Position numbers and translations under genes: made by a program. Source: Saccharibacillus sp. CPCC 101409 (lineage in GTDB: Bacteria > Bacillota > Bacilli > Paenibacillales > Paenibacillaceae). From it: a DNA stretch of 42,112 nucleotides. Positions 10,167-19,365 of the stretch are shown here, piece by piece; positions within the stretch are counted from its first letter, which is position 1, and the number at the start of each line of letters is the position of its first letter. Under the pieces are notes generated by a model. The model was given only the letters and a program-made list of their open reading frames with translations, was not told the origin of the DNA and did no database searches. The stretch is from assembly GCF_030518235.1 (NCBI RefSeq), contig NZ_JAULSA010000027.1:1-42112 (forward strand). Reading direction: 5' to 3'.

Positions 10167-11522
10167 TCAGGAAGGATTTTTGATTTTCTCCGTCAGGCTG
10201 TGGACAACTTTCGTCAGTTCTTGATCCACTTTAAGCGAATGCGAGATTTTCTCGTGCGCATGGATGACCGTCGTATGGTCGCGCCCGCCGAACGCTTCGC
10301 CGATCTTGGGCAGCGAATAGTCCGTCAGCTCGCGGGACAGATACATCGCCACCTGCCGCGGAAAAGCGATCGCTTTCGTCCGCTTCCTCGCTTTGAAATC
10401 TTCCATTTTCAAATTATAGTATTCGCCGACCCGCTGCTGGATATCCTGAATCGTGATAATCCGCGGCCGGCTGGACGGAATAATATCCTTCAGCGCTTCC
10501 GCTGCCAGATGCGCGGTTACGTCCTGGTTCGTCAGCGACGAATACGCAACCACGCGGATCAACGCGCCTTCAAGCTCCCGAATATTCGTGTCGATCTGAT
10601 TGGCGATGTACATCATGGCCTCGTTCGGCACGTCCAGGTTTTCCGCTTTGGCTTTTTTGCGCAGAATCGCGATCCGGGTCTCCAGATCCGGCGGCTGGAT
10701 GTCGGTGATCAGCCCCCACTCGAATCTCGACCGCAGCCGTTCTTCCAGCGTCGGAATTTCCTTCGGCGGACGGTCGCTGGAGATGATGATCTGCTTGCTT
10801 TCCTCGTGCAGCGCGTTGAACGTATGGAAAAATTCTTCCTGCGTCGATTCTTTGCCCGCGATGAACTGAATATCGTCGATCAGCAGAATATCGATGTTCC
10901 GATATTTGTTGCGGAAGCTTTCGCCGCGGTTGTCGCGGATCGAGTTGATAAACTCGTTCGTGAACTTCTCCGACGAAATGTAAACGACGCGGCTGCTCGG
11001 ATTATGCTGCAAAATGTAGTGCCCGATCGCGTGCATCAGGTGCGTTTTGCCGAGCCCTACCCCTCCGTACAGAAAAAGAGGGTTGTAGGCTTTTGCCGGC
11101 GCCTCGGCGACGGCGAGCGACGCCGCGTGGGCGAAACGGTTGCCCGAGCCGATGACGAACGTGTCGAACGTATACTTCGGGTTCAGCATATTGGCGTTCG
11201 CTTCGACGCTGACCTGGACGGGCGTGGGCGGCGGCGGCGATTGTTTTTGCAGCAGTTCTTCCTCGTGTCCCGGTTCTTCGATCACGAATTTGACCGTGAC
11301 GGTGCGCCCGAGCACGTCAAAAGCCACCTGGGCGACAAGTTTGGTATATCGGCTTTCCAGCCACTCTACGGCAAATGTCGTCGGCGCGGAGACCGTCAGC
11401 GAGCCCTGCGTAAGCTGGATCGCCTGAGTCGCCTTGAACCAGGTGTCGAAGCTGGGTTTGCTCAGCTTGGTTTGAATAATCGATAAAATTTGCTGCCACA
11501 ATTGTACAGTATGGCTGTCCAC
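10167..11522 (-). CDS. dnaA: Chromosomal replication initiator protein DnaA
   Basis: DnaA binds origin boxes, opens the duplex and loads the helicase. The 451-residue protein has domain I (1-80, [21 protein letters not shown]), a short proline-rich linker (about 85-110), the AAA+ domain with Walker [10 protein letters not shown] at 153-161 and Walker B LLIDDIQF, and DNA-binding domain IV with the box-recognition motif [15 protein letters not shown] near the C-terminus. The start is GTG at 11522, with AAGGAG 9 nt upstream, giving the expected N-terminus. DnaA boxes lie on both sides, so autoregulation is likely. A -10-like TATATT at 11838-11843 (minus) next to boxes is a weak promoter candidate. 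Confidence 0.98.
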   Translation of the reverse strand: MDSHTVQLWQQILSIIQTKLSKPSFDTWFKATQAIQLTQGSLTVSAPTTFAVEWLESRYTKLVAQVAFDVLGRTVTVKFVIEEPGHEEELLQKQSPPPPTPVQVSVEANANMLNPKYTFDTFVIGSGNRFAHAASLAVAEAPAKAYNPLFLYGGVGLGKTHLMHAIGHYILQHNPSSRVVYISSEKFTNEFINSIRDNRGESFRNKYRNIDILLIDDIQFIAGKESTQEEFFHTFNALHEESKQIIISSDRPPKEIPTLEERLRSRFEWGLITDIQPPDLETRIAILRKKAKAENLDVPNEAMMYIANQIDTNIRELEGALIRVVAYSSLTNQDVTAHLAAEALKDIIPSSRPRIITIQDIQQRVGEYYNLKMEDFKARKRTKAIAFPRQVAMYLSRELTDYSLPKIGEAFGGRDHTTVIHAHEKISHSLKVDQELTKVVHSLTEKIKNPS

Positions 11523-11754
11523 AAACTGTCACTCCTTTGAAATCCTGCATTGTGGCTTGAGCCGGAGCATCCGCCGAGAGTTTTCGGAAATAGCGGCGCG
11601 GCTTCAACTTTGGCTCGTCGTCCGGCATCAGTATCCGGCAGCCTCTTCGCCCGATCGTCGAACCGCTCAACGCGCAGCCGGAAACGGGATGGAAGAGGAG
11701 AACGAAAAAACGACGAGAATCGAAGACGGGCCTAAGGGAAAAGCCATGCGGAGT

Positions 11755-12131
11755 TTATCCCCATTGCCAAGAACGGTGGGGACAAAAAAAGAAGGATAAA
11801 TTGAACTTGTTCACAACGTTATCCACAGACTGTTGATAATATAGAGGCGAAAACCGGATATTCACACCGAAAAGTAATCTAATCATAGCAAAAGAAGCTA
11901 TTCATTTCAACGGTTCGCATGATTTTATCCACAAATCCAAGAACTTGTGCATAAGACATATCCACACCACTAGATATTGTTCATAACGTGTTCAGAAGCG
12001 AGCTGTGCATAAACCGGGTTCCGAAAAATATACACAAGCCAAAAGGCAATAACGTGGAAAACCCGATTACGCAAAAACGTGGTTTGAACCGGGAAGCCTT
12101 ATGAAGAGCGGCCTGCCGAAGCTGTGGATAA
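11755..12131. other. oriC: oriC part 1: DnaA-box cluster upstream of dnaA
   Basis: Perfect boxes: TTATCCACA at 11819-11827 and 11925-11933, and TGTGGATAA at 12123-12131. One-mismatch boxes: 11755-11763 (TTATCCCCA), 11831-11839 (TGTTGATAA), 11946-11954 and 12004-12012 (both TGTGCATAA), and 11958-11966 (ATATCCACA). Together with 10041-10153 this makes a bipartite origin flanking dnaA, as in Bacillus. Gene direction reverses across this region, which fits bidirectional replication from here. The rest of the gap 11523-11754 holds the dnaA leader and no recognisable gene. Confidence 0.9.
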
Positions 12132-12480
12132 CCCGGAGGGTGAAAATGCGAAAAGAGCAGAAAGAAAACAGTCGGACATTTTGAATATCTGAAGAAAGGG
12201 AGAAAGCGAGGGCGGATAAAAACAGAGGACTGCGCGGGAGACAAAGGAAAAGAGGGACGGGCGCCGTTTTCGAAGAGGAAAAAGCGCGCGATGCGAAAAG
12301 GCGGAAAAGGAAGGAGCGGCGGAACATTTTACGGGCAGCAGAAGGCCGGACGTATCAAGCGAGGAGGAAGATTGCGGCGAACCCGATATCTCTGGAAAAG
12401 AGGAAGAGGTTCCGATCCGTGAACCCGCGATGAATTTTCCGTGTCGGTTTGCCGAACAAGCCGCGGGCAAATTTGCTTTT
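12132..12480. other. Purine-rich, gene-free stretch between oriC and rpmH
   Basis: The plus strand is strikingly rich in A and G (long runs of GAAAGGGAGAAAGCGAGGG type). Open frames on the minus strand here encode Ser/Phe/Leu-rich peptides with no ribosome site and look like by-products of the composition. A 12-codon frame on the plus strand (12146-12184, MRKEQKENSRTF) has GGAGGG 6 nt upstream but no other support. No RNA gene is recognised. Confidence 0.5.
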
Positions 12481-12548
12481 CCTTATATAGAGGCATTTCG
12501 GTTGCGGCTTCGCGCTTCAAAAAAGAGGGAGAGCGTCTGAAACTTCCC

Positions 12549-12577
12549 TTGACTTTACTGGAAACGCGTGATTAAAT
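12549..12577 (+). promoter_or_regulatory. Promoter of rpmH-rnpA
   Basis: TTGACT (12549-12554), a 17-nt spacer, and TTAAAT (12572-12577) form a sigma-A-like promoter about 100 nt upstream of rpmH. It is the first rightward promoter seen after the origin. Confidence 0.65.
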
Positions 12578-12679
12578 GATATAAGGCATGTTCTGCGAGA
12601 AGAAGAACGAATGTGTGTAATTATATTGGTTTAGCATTTTGCAAAACCTGTACTACCTGTAAAAGGAGGTGCAACAATA

Positions 12680-12814
12680 ATGGGTCCTACTTTCAAACCA
12701 AACACCAGAAAGCGTAAAAAGGTGCACGGATTCCGGAAAAGAATGAGCACGAAAAACGGCCGCAAGGTGCTGGCTGCTCGTCGTCTCAAAGGCAGAAAAG
12801 TGCTGAGCGCGTAA
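12680..12814 (+). CDS. rpmH: 50S ribosomal protein L34
   Basis: A 44-residue, very basic protein of the large ribosomal subunit. The sequence from [17 protein letters not shown] through [20 protein letters not shown] is the L34 consensus at full length. The N-terminus reads MGPTF where many Bacillus L34 proteins have MKRTF. AAAGGAGGTG stands 8 nt before the ATG. It is the first rightward gene after the origin, as in most bacteria, and is followed by a terminator-like hairpin before rnpA. Confidence 0.97.
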   Translation: MGPTFKPNTRKRKKVHGFRKRMSTKNGRKVLAARRLKGRKVLSA

Positions 12815-12831
12815 GCTGCGGCACATGAGCG

Positions 12832-12858
12832 AAGACCACCTGGAGGTGGTCTTTTTTT
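12832..12858 (+). terminator. Terminator or attenuator between rpmH and rnpA
   Basis: AAGACCACC (12832-12840), loop TGGA, GGTGGTCTT (12845-12853), then a T-run to 12858. It probably limits read-through so that rnpA is expressed far less than rpmH. Confidence 0.9.
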
Positions 12859-12907
12859 CTTAAAACGTTCTTTTCTTCTTTTTTATAACAAAGGGGTCAC
12901 GAAAAAG

Positions 12908-13258
12908 GTGCAGAAAAAGCTACGATTACGAAACCGCGCCGAGTTCACCCGCGTATACCGTCACGGCAAGTCTTTCGCGAACCGGCAGCTGGTGCTTTAT
13001 TGGTTCCACAAGCGCGACGTCGAACAGTTTCGCATGGGCGTGTCGGTCAGCAAAAAAGTAGGCAACGCCGTCGTGCGGAACCGGATACGCCGTTTAATGA
13101 AGGAAATCGTCCGGCACCACGCGGAAGAAATCGTGGAGCACGTCGATCTGGTCTTCATCATCCGCAAGGGAGCGCTCGATCTGGAGTACAAAGAGCTGGA
13201 GAAAAGCGTGCTGCACGTGCTGCGCAAGTCCTCGCTGATCAAGCGCAGAGGCCGTTAA
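12908..13258 (+). CDS. rnpA: Ribonuclease P protein component
   Basis: The 116-residue basic protein subunit of RNase P helps the catalytic RNA process the 5' ends of precursor tRNAs. It starts MQKKLRLRNRAEFTRVYRHGKS and carries the RNR signature KKVGNAVVRNRIRRLMKE in the middle. Length matches the family. The start is GTG at 12908; AAAGGGG lies about 11 nt upstream. It sits between L34 and the YidC insertase, the conserved order. Confidence 0.96.
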   Translation: MQKKLRLRNRAEFTRVYRHGKSFANRQLVLYWFHKRDVEQFRMGVSVSKKVGNAVVRNRIRRLMKEIVRHHAEEIVEHVDLVFIIRKGALDLEYKELEKSVLHVLRKSSLIKRRGR

Positions 13259-13437
13259 GCGGAGCATTCGCGCTCTTTTCGGCCCGCATCGCGGATCGCA
13301 GGCGTGCTAAAGCGCTTTTTTGCGTTTAATTGAATCGCCAGTTATGGTATGATTTTCACAGTTGCCATGCTGGTTCGAGAAGCGGCTTTCATCTTATGGG
13401 AGTACGGGAACATGAAGTTCAAGAGAGGGGTTATGAA

Positions 13438-14337
13438 GTGTCTCATTTGTTCAAACGCAGGGGGAAATGGCTGCTCGTTATCGGCGCCGTCCTGCTGATT
13501 GCCGTGCTTGCGGGCTGTACGCCTACGCATACGGCCCTGCATACGACGGAAGACCTGCGCAACAGCGGCAGCTTCTGGAAAAGTAACGTGGTTTACTGGT
13601 TCTCGCTGGCGCTCGATTCGTTTGCCAACTTTTTCGGGGGCGAGTACGGCTTTGCGGTCCTGCTGCTCGTGCTGATCGTCCGGACGCTCATTCTGCCGCT
13701 GACCATCAAGTCGGTCAAGAGTTCCAAAGCGATGCAGAAGATCCAGCCGGAAATGCAGAAGCTGAAAGAACAGTTCAAAGACGATCCGCAGCGCATGCAG
13801 CAGGAGCAGATGCGTCTGTTCCAGGAGAACAAGGTCAATCCGGCCGCCGGCTGTCTGCCGCTTATTATCCAGATGCCGATCTTTATCGCGCTGTACAATG
13901 CCATCATCTATAACAGCAACCTGGCCGAACACTCCTTCCTGTGGATGCAGCTCGGTCAACCGGATATTCCGCTGACGATCTTCGCGGCGGTAACGACATT
14001 CCTGCAAACGTGGCTGATGATGCGTCAGAACCCGGCGCAGCAGCAGGGCCCTATGCAGTTCATGCTGTTCGTTTACCCGGTGCTGATCTTCTTCATGGGT
14101 TATCAATTCCCGTCCGCCCTGCCGCTGTACTGGGCGATGAGTAACGTATATACGATCGTGCAGAACTACTTCCTGTACCGCAACAACGATCCGAAAGCGG
14201 CAGCCGCCGTTATCGCGCAGCAGTCTTCTTCCAAAGGATCGGCCAAGGGCAAGAACGCGCCGGCTGTAGGAAACGTGAATCTTTCCAAAGGCCCGAACGC
14301 GAACCGCAATAAGAAAAAGAAGAAGAAAAAGCGTTAA
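13438..14337 (+). CDS. yidC: Membrane protein insertase YidC/OxaA (SpoIIIJ type), lipoprotein form
   Basis: YidC inserts and folds inner-membrane proteins alone or with SecYEG. The 299-residue product begins with a basic stretch and a lipoprotein signal ending LAGC (C27). The conserved core follows: NFFGGEYGFAVLLLVLIVRTLILPLTIKSVKSS with the groove arginine in LIVRT, a cytosolic coiled coil, the segment AAGCLPLIIQMPIFIALYNAI, and later membrane helices. The tail is lysine-rich (KKKKKKK), as in ribosome-contacting homologues. I chose GTG at 13438, which has AGAGAGGGG upstream; the frame is open to 13330 but lacks a site. Next to jag it forms the spoIIIJ-jag pair. In spore formers this paralogue acts in the forespore. 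Confidence 0.95.
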   Translation: MSHLFKRRGKWLLVIGAVLLIAVLAGCTPTHTALHTTEDLRNSGSFWKSNVVYWFSLALDSFANFFGGEYGFAVLLLVLIVRTLILPLTIKSVKSSKAMQKIQPEMQKLKEQFKDDPQRMQQEQMRLFQENKVNPAAGCLPLIIQMPIFIALYNAIIYNSNLAEHSFLWMQLGQPDIPLTIFAAVTTFLQTWLMMRQNPAQQQGPMQFMLFVYPVLIFFMGYQFPSALPLYWAMSNVYTIVQNYFLYRNNDPKAAAAVIAQQSSSKGSAKGKNAPAVGNVNLSKGPNANRNKKKKKKKR

Positions 14338-14431
14338 TTCAACCATTCCGACAATCGGTCCTAAACGATAGCTAAACAACTAAAGCGGTTGGCGAAACAA
14401 CGAAGCGTGAACATGAGGGGGCGCGGATTCG

Positions 14432-15316
14432 ATGACGAGCAAAGTGACGGCTGTGGGCAAAACGGTGGACGAAGCGATCGAGCAGGGACTGGCGCAGCTT
14501 GGCGTAACCCGGGATCGTGTCGAGGTAAATGTGCTGGAGCATCCGTCCAGGGGCTTTCTGGGCCTGTTCGGCGGCCGCAAGGCCAGAGTCGAGCTGTCGC
14601 TGGTTCGGTCTGCGCGGCCGGAAGGCGATTCCGCGGCAGCGAAAACGCCGCCCCGGCCGGCCGCTTTGCCGCCGGTGCCCGGCGAGCTCGAATTCGAAGA
14701 CGATTCTCCGCGCCGGGAACGTCCCAACGATGCCGTTCCGGCGCCGTCCTCTCCTTCGTCGATCGGCGAAGAGGAATATTCGCCGCGTCGCGAGCGTCCG
14801 AACGATGCCGTTCCCGCTCCGTCCGGTTTCTCCGGCGAGGAGGAAACGGACGAACCGGGCGTCCGTCCGGAGGAGCGCTACCGCGAAGCGGCCGACTTTA
14901 TCCGGGACGTGGCTTCGGCCATGGGACTGGACGTCCAGATCGACGTCCGCAAGAACCGAGACGGAGGCATGCTCGATATTTCGGGTCCCGAGCTCGGCAT
15001 GCTGATCGGACGCCGCGGCCAAACGCTGGACGCGCTGCAGCTGCTCGCAAGCGTCGTCGCGAACCGCAGTTCCGACAAGTTCGTCCGGCTGACGCTGGAT
15101 GCGGAGAACTTCCGCCGCCGCCGCGCCAAAACGCTGGAAGAGCTGGCCGACCGGCTGGCCGAACGCGTGGTTCGCACGCGCAAAGAAGTCGTGCTGGAAC
15201 CGATGCCTCCGCAGGAGCGCAAAGTGATCCACGCCCGGCTGCAGAATCATCCCAGAGTCGAGACGGGCAGCCGGGGCGAAGAACCGAACCGGCGCGTTAC
15301 GATTACGCTCAAATAA
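14432..15316 (+). CDS. jag: RNA-binding protein Jag/KhpB (EloR)
   Basis: Jag/KhpB is an RNA-binding protein with an N-terminal Jag domain (residues 1-55, including RGFLGLFGGRKARV), a flexible acidic and proline-rich linker (about 60-145), a KH-II domain with GMLIGRRGQTLDALQLL at 189-205, and a C-terminal R3H domain (about 261-292, ERKVIHARLQNHPRVET). Homologues bind RNA with KhpA and affect cell elongation and division. At 294 residues it is longer than the 208-residue B. subtilis protein because of the linker, which holds an internal duplication. It follows yidC by 94 nt. AUGAGGGGG lies before the ATG. Confidence 0.95.
   Translation: MTSKVTAVGKTVDEAIEQGLAQLGVTRDRVEVNVLEHPSRGFLGLFGGRKARVELSLVRSARPEGDSAAAKTPPRPAALPPVPGELEFEDDSPRRERPNDAVPAPSSPSSIGEEEYSPRRERPNDAVPAPSGFSGEEETDEPGVRPEERYREAADFIRDVASAMGLDVQIDVRKNRDGGMLDISGPELGMLIGRRGQTLDALQLLASVVANRSSDKFVRLTLDAENFRRRRAKTLEELADRLAERVVRTRKEVVLEPMPPQERKVIHARLQNHPRVETGSRGEEPNRRVTITLK
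14705..14824 (+). repeat. Internal duplication in the Jag linker
   Basis: The 15-residue block SPRRERPNDAVPAPS is encoded at 14705-14749 and again at 14780-14824, identical in protein but with several synonymous differences. A tandem duplication kept under protein-level selection or recent enough to be intact is implied. Confidence 0.9.
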
Positions 15317-15340
15317 GCCGATATGTTCCGGCAGGCGAGC

Positions 15341-15369
15341 GCCCTCTTTGCCCCAGCGGCGAAGAGGGC
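15341..15369 (+). terminator. Strong hairpin after jag
   Basis: GCCCTCTTTGCC (15341-15352), loop CCAGC, GGCGAAGAGGGC (15358-15369): 12 bp with one G-U pair, 24 nt after the jag stop. There is no good T-tract, so it may be a weak terminator or an mRNA 3'-end stabiliser. The rest of the jag-mnmE gap (to 15614) shows nothing clear. Confidence 0.45.
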
Positions 15370-15614
15370 CTCTGCCGTTTGCGGACCGTCCGGAAAGCGC
15401 GGACGGCGTTTGATTTCCGGAACAGCGGGATCTTGGAAACGAATGTGAAAGAAACGGGCACCGCGAGGCGAAGCCTGCTTTTCCGGCAGCCGGATTTTAC
15501 GGCGGCCGAAGAAGTCCCGCGGAGGCGGCCGTTTCTTCTTGTTATACAGCGTGTGCGCAAACGGGGCGCTCGGCCGTTCCCGGCGTGCGGGCCAAAGAGA
15601 AAGCGAGGAACTTC

Positions 15615-16994
15615 ATGATGATAAGCGATACGATTGCGGCTATTTCCACGGCTGTCGGCGAAGGCGGCATTGCCGTGATTCGCGTCAGCGGACCGGAAGC
15701 GGTCGAAGAAGTCGGCCGGCTGTTTCGCAGCGCGGCGCCGCTAAGCGAAGCGGCTTCCCATACGGTGCATTACGGCTTTATCGTCGATCCGGAGACGAAA
15801 GAGAAAATGGAAGAGGTGCTCGTCACGCTGATGCGCGCGCCGAAGTCGTTTACGACCGAAGACGTGGTCGAGATCAGCGCCCACGGCGGCGTCGTATCGG
15901 TGCGGCGCATCATGGAGCTGCTGCTGAAGCAGCGTATCCGGCTGGCCGAGCCGGGCGAGTTTACCAAACGCGCTTTCCTGAACGGGCGAATCGACCTGTC
16001 CCAGGCCGAAGGCGTGATCGACCTGATCCGCTCGAAGTCGGATAAAGCTTTTTCCGTGGCGTTCAAGCAGGTGGAAGGCGATCTGTCCAAGCGCATCGCA
16101 CAGCTGCGGCAGACCCTGATCGAGACGCTGGCGCATATCGAAGTGAATATCGATTATCCGGAGCACGACGTGGAATCGCTGACCTCGCTGTTTATTCAGG
16201 AAAAATGCGGCGCCGTGCTGGAGGAAGTCGAACGTTTGCTGCAAACGTCGAACCAGGGGAAAATCCTGCGCGAAGGCATCACGACGGCGATCGTCGGCCG
16301 CCCGAACGTCGGCAAGTCTTCGCTGCTGAACGCCCTGTCCGGCCAGAACCGGGCGATCGTGACCGATATTCCGGGCACCACGCGCGACGTGATCGAGGAG
16401 TTTATCACGATCAACAATATCCCGCTCAAGCTGCTCGACACGGCCGGAATCCGCGAGACGCTCGACATCGTTGAACGGATCGGCGTGGAGCGCTCGCGCA
16501 CCGCGCTGAACGAAGCCGATCTGATCCTGCTTGTATTGAACAACGGCGACGAATTGGACGACGAAGAACTGCGCCTGATGGAGCAGATCCAGGGTAGACA
16601 ATCGATCGTCATTATGAATAAAATGGACTTGCCGCCCAAGCTGGAGCAGGAAAAAGTCGGAGAGTTCTACAAAGAAGAACTCATTGTGCCGATGACCGTT
16701 AAAGAAGGCGAAGGCGTCGACCGGCTGGAAGCGGCGATTTCCTCGCTGTTCTTCGCCGGCAAGCTCGAAAGCGCCGATCTGACCTATGTGTCGAACGTGC
16801 GCCATATCGCGCTGCTGCACCAGACCCGGCGCTCGCTGCAAGACGCGATCGAAGCCGCCGCGATGCTCGTGCCGATCGATATGATCCAGATCGATGTCCG
16901 CCTGGCCTGGGAACAGCTCGGCGAGATCGTCGGCGACACCGCCCAGGATTCGCTGATCGACCAGATCTTCTCCCAGTTCTGCCTGGGCAAATAA
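15615..16994 (+). CDS. mnmE: tRNA modification GTPase MnmE
   Basis: MnmE works with MnmG to add the carboxymethylaminomethyl group to U34 of certain tRNAs, using GTP, a folate derivative and FAD. The 459-residue protein has the N-terminal folate-binding domain, a helical domain, and an inserted G domain with G1 GRPNVGKSS (about 228-236), G3 DTAGI (275-279) and G4 NKMD (335-338). It ends in FCLGK, with the family's essential cysteine. ATG at 15615 has GCGAGG 6-7 nt upstream; ATG at 15618 is a near-equal option. mnmG follows after an unusually long gap of 482 nt containing two structured repeats. Confidence 0.97.
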   Translation: MMISDTIAAISTAVGEGGIAVIRVSGPEAVEEVGRLFRSAAPLSEAASHTVHYGFIVDPETKEKMEEVLVTLMRAPKSFTTEDVVEISAHGGVVSVRRIMELLLKQRIRLAEPGEFTKRAFLNGRIDLSQAEGVIDLIRSKSDKAFSVAFKQVEGDLSKRIAQLRQTLIETLAHIEVNIDYPEHDVESLTSLFIQEKCGAVLEEVERLLQTSNQGKILREGITTAIVGRPNVGKSSLLNALSGQNRAIVTDIPGTTRDVIEEFITINNIPLKLLDTAGIRETLDIVERIGVERSRTALNEADLILLVLNNGDELDDEELRLMEQIQGRQSIVIMNKMDLPPKLEQEKVGEFYKEELIVPMTVKEGEGVDRLEAAISSLFFAGKLESADLTYVSNVRHIALLHQTRRSLQDAIEAAAMLVPIDMIQIDVRLAWEQLGEIVGDTAQDSLIDQIFSQFCLGK

Positions 16995-17146
16995 GCCGTC
17001 GAGCCGAATGAAAGGCGAACGGATGCCAATAAGCGCTCCGCAATCGCCCTATATAGATGAAGGAATTTTTTTGAACGGGTATTGCCGACGCGTTCTTGGT
17101 GAAACGCGGCAGCCTTTTATCTCACGCACAGCGAGCATTGAGCGAA

Positions 17147-17263
17147 GGGGCGAAAGGATTCCGGAAAAGCGAAGCGTTCGCCTCTGCCCTTCGGGATGCA
17201 TCCTAACCAGGAGTCCATTCAAGCATCCCGAAGGCAGGAAGCGATTGAAGGAACCTTTCGCGC
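17147..17263 (+). repeat. Structured repeat element, copy 1 (mnmE-mnmG gap)
   Basis: A long imperfect hairpin. The outer stem CGAAAGGATTCC (17151-17162) pairs with GGAACCTTTCG (17250-17260) with one bulged A, and GGGG/CGCCC extends it outward. The apical stem CTGCCCTTCGGGATGC (17184-17199) pairs with GCATCCCGAAGGCAG (17223-17237) with one bulge. The loop holds a small TCCT-AACC-AGGA hairpin. Its sister copy starts 171 bp downstream. See findings for covariation. Confidence 0.85.
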
Positions 17264-17321
17264 CCGCAGCGGCTTTATGCGAGCGATCTTTTATACACAG
17301 GCGAAGCAAGTGAACGGGAAA

Positions 17322-17431
17322 GCGGAATATCCTGAAGAAGCGAAGCGCTCGCCTCTGCCCTTCGGAATGTCTCCTATCAGGAGTTCATTCAAACATTCCG
17401 AAGGCAGGAAGCGATCGTAAGGATATTCCGC
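17322..17431 (+). repeat. Structured repeat element, copy 2 (mnmE-mnmG gap)
   Basis: Same architecture as copy 1. The outer stem GCGGAATATCCT (17322-17333) pairs perfectly with AGGATATTCCGC (17420-17431). The apical stem CTGCCCTTCGGAATG (17355-17369) pairs with CATTCCGAAGGCAG (17394-17407), and the inner hairpin is TCCT-ATC-AGGA. Core sequence is nearly identical to copy 1, while the outer stem has different bases that still pair. The 482-nt gap otherwise holds only the mnmG leader. Confidence 0.85.
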
Positions 17432-17476
17432 GGCCGAGTTCACCCAAGCGAGCCCCTATAGGGAGGGAAACATTCA

Positions 17477-19363
17477 ATGACATATACAGGCGGAGAATTC
17501 GACGTCATCGTCGTCGGAGCCGGCCATGCCGGCGTCGAATCGGCGCTGGCCGCGGCCCGGATGGGCTGTAAAACGCTGATGGTCACCATCAATCTCGACA
17601 TGGTCGCGTTTATGCCGTGCAATCCGTCGATCGGCGGTCCGGCCAAAGGACATGTCGTGCGCGAGATCGACGCGCTCGGCGGCGAAATGGGCCGCAATAT
17701 CGACAAGACGTTTATCCAGATGCGGATGCTGAATACCGGTAAAGGCCCGGCCGTGCACGCGCTGCGCGCACAGGCCGACAAGTTTTCTTATCAGCAGACG
17801 ATGAAAGAAACGATGGAGAAAGAACCCAACCTGACGATGCGTCAGGGGATGGTCGAAGAACTGATCGTCGAAGACGGCAAATGCGTCGGCGTCGTCACCA
17901 AGACGGGAACGCGTTACATGGCGAAATCGGTCGTGCTGACGACCGGCACGTATCTGCGCGGCAAGATCATCATGGGCGAGCTGATGTACGAAAGCGGACC
18001 GAACAACCAGCAGCCGTCCGTGCGTTTGTCCGAGCATCTGCGCGAATTGGGCTTCAATCTGGTTCGTTTCAAGACGGGCACGCCGCCGCGCGTGCACAAA
18101 GACACGATCGATTTTTCGAAAACGGAAATCCAGCCGGGCGACGACAAGCCGAAGTTCTTTTCCTATGAAACGAAAGGCTCGGCCAACGAGCAGCTGCCCT
18201 GCTGGTTGACGTACACGTCGCCGGAAACGCATCAGATCATCAACGACAACCTGCACCGCGCCCCGATGTTCTCCGGTCTGATCGAAGGCACCGGCCCGCG
18301 CTACTGTCCGTCTATCGAGGACAAAGTTGTGCGCTTCAGCGACAAATCCAAGCACCAGATTTTCCTGGAGCCCGAAGGCAAGAACACGTCCGAGTACTAT
18401 GTGCAGGGTCTGTCGACCAGCCTGCCGGAAGACGTGCAGTTGAGCATGCTGCGCACGATCGCCGGCATGGAGAAAGTCGAGATCATGCGCAACGGCTACG
18501 CGATCGAATACGACGCGATGGTGCCGACGCAGCTGTGGCCGACGCTCGAAACGAAGCGCCTGCCGGGGTTGTTCACCGCGGGACAGATCAATGGAACGTC
18601 CGGCTACGAAGAAGCGGCGGGGCAGGGCATTATGGCCGGCATCAACGCCGCGCGCAAAGCGCAGAACCGCGAAGCCGTCGTGCTCGACCGTTCGCAGGGT
18701 TACATCGGCGTGCTGATCGACGATCTGGTCACCAAAGGAACCAACGAGCCGTATCGTTTGCTGACTTCGCGCGCCGAATACCGGCTGCTGCTGCGCCACG
18801 ACAATGCCGATCTGCGGTTGACGCCGGTCGGACACGATATCGGATTGATTTCCGAAGAACGCTACGTCGCTTTTGTCGATAAAAAGGCCAAAGTGGAAGC
18901 GGAAATCGAACGTCTGCGCAAAGCCAAAGTGCATCCCGACCAGGTCAATCCGATGCTGGAGAAGCTCGATTCGGCGACGATCAGCAACGGCTCGGATCTG
19001 CTGACCGTGCTGCGCCGTCCGGAAGTGTCGTACGCGGATATCGAAGATATTATTCCGACCGAAATCGAATTGGACGAGGAAATGAAGGAGCAGGTCGAGA
19101 TTCAGGTGAAATACGCCGGTTATATCGAAAAACAGCTGGCGCATGTGGAACGTTTGAAAAAGATGGAACGGAAAAAACTGCCGGAAGATCTGGCGTATGA
19201 AGAAGTACGCGGACTGGCGATGGAAGCGAAGCAGAAGCTGGCCTCGATCCGGCCGCTGTCGATCGGACAGGCTTCGCGCATTTCGGGCGTAACGCCCGCC
19301 GATATTTCGATTCTGCTTGTCTACCTGGAACAGTACAATCGGGTAGCGGCGGCACGGGGGTAA
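17477..19363 (+). CDS. mnmG: tRNA uridine-5-carboxymethylaminomethyl modification enzyme MnmG (GidA)
   Basis: The 628-residue FAD-binding partner of MnmE in wobble-uridine modification. The Rossmann motif GAGHAG is at residues 14-19, and the family blocks [25 protein letters not shown] and [13 protein letters not shown] follow. The C-terminal helical domain that contacts MnmE is complete ([17 protein letters not shown]). Length is standard. GGGAGGG precedes the ATG, partly inside the palindrome CCCTATAGGG (17454-17463). rsmG begins two nucleotides after the stop, so the two are co-transcribed. Confidence 0.98.
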   Translation: MTYTGGEFDVIVVGAGHAGVESALAAARMGCKTLMVTINLDMVAFMPCNPSIGGPAKGHVVREIDALGGEMGRNIDKTFIQMRMLNTGKGPAVHALRAQADKFSYQQTMKETMEKEPNLTMRQGMVEELIVEDGKCVGVVTKTGTRYMAKSVVLTTGTYLRGKIIMGELMYESGPNNQQPSVRLSEHLRELGFNLVRFKTGTPPRVHKDTIDFSKTEIQPGDDKPKFFSYETKGSANEQLPCWLTYTSPETHQIINDNLHRAPMFSGLIEGTGPRYCPSIEDKVVRFSDKSKHQIFLEPEGKNTSEYYVQGLSTSLPEDVQLSMLRTIAGMEKVEIMRNGYAIEYDAMVPTQLWPTLETKRLPGLFTAGQINGTSGYEEAAGQGIMAGINAARKAQNREAVVLDRSQGYIGVLIDDLVTKGTNEPYRLLTSRAEYRLLLRHDNADLRLTPVGHDIGLISEERYVAFVDKKAKVEAEIERLRKAKVHPDQVNPMLEKLDSATISNGSDLLTVLRRPEVSYADIEDIIPTEIELDEEMKEQVEIQVKYAGYIEKQLAHVERLKKMERKKLPEDLAYEEVRGLAMEAKQKLASIRPLSIGQASRISGVTPADISILLVYLEQYNRVAAARG

Positions 19364-19365
19364 GA

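Noticed and set aside
12067..12470. Overlapping minus-strand frames of about 85-125 codons near the origin
   Set aside because: Ser/Phe/Leu-rich products of a purine-rich complementary strand, with no ribosome site or recognised domain.
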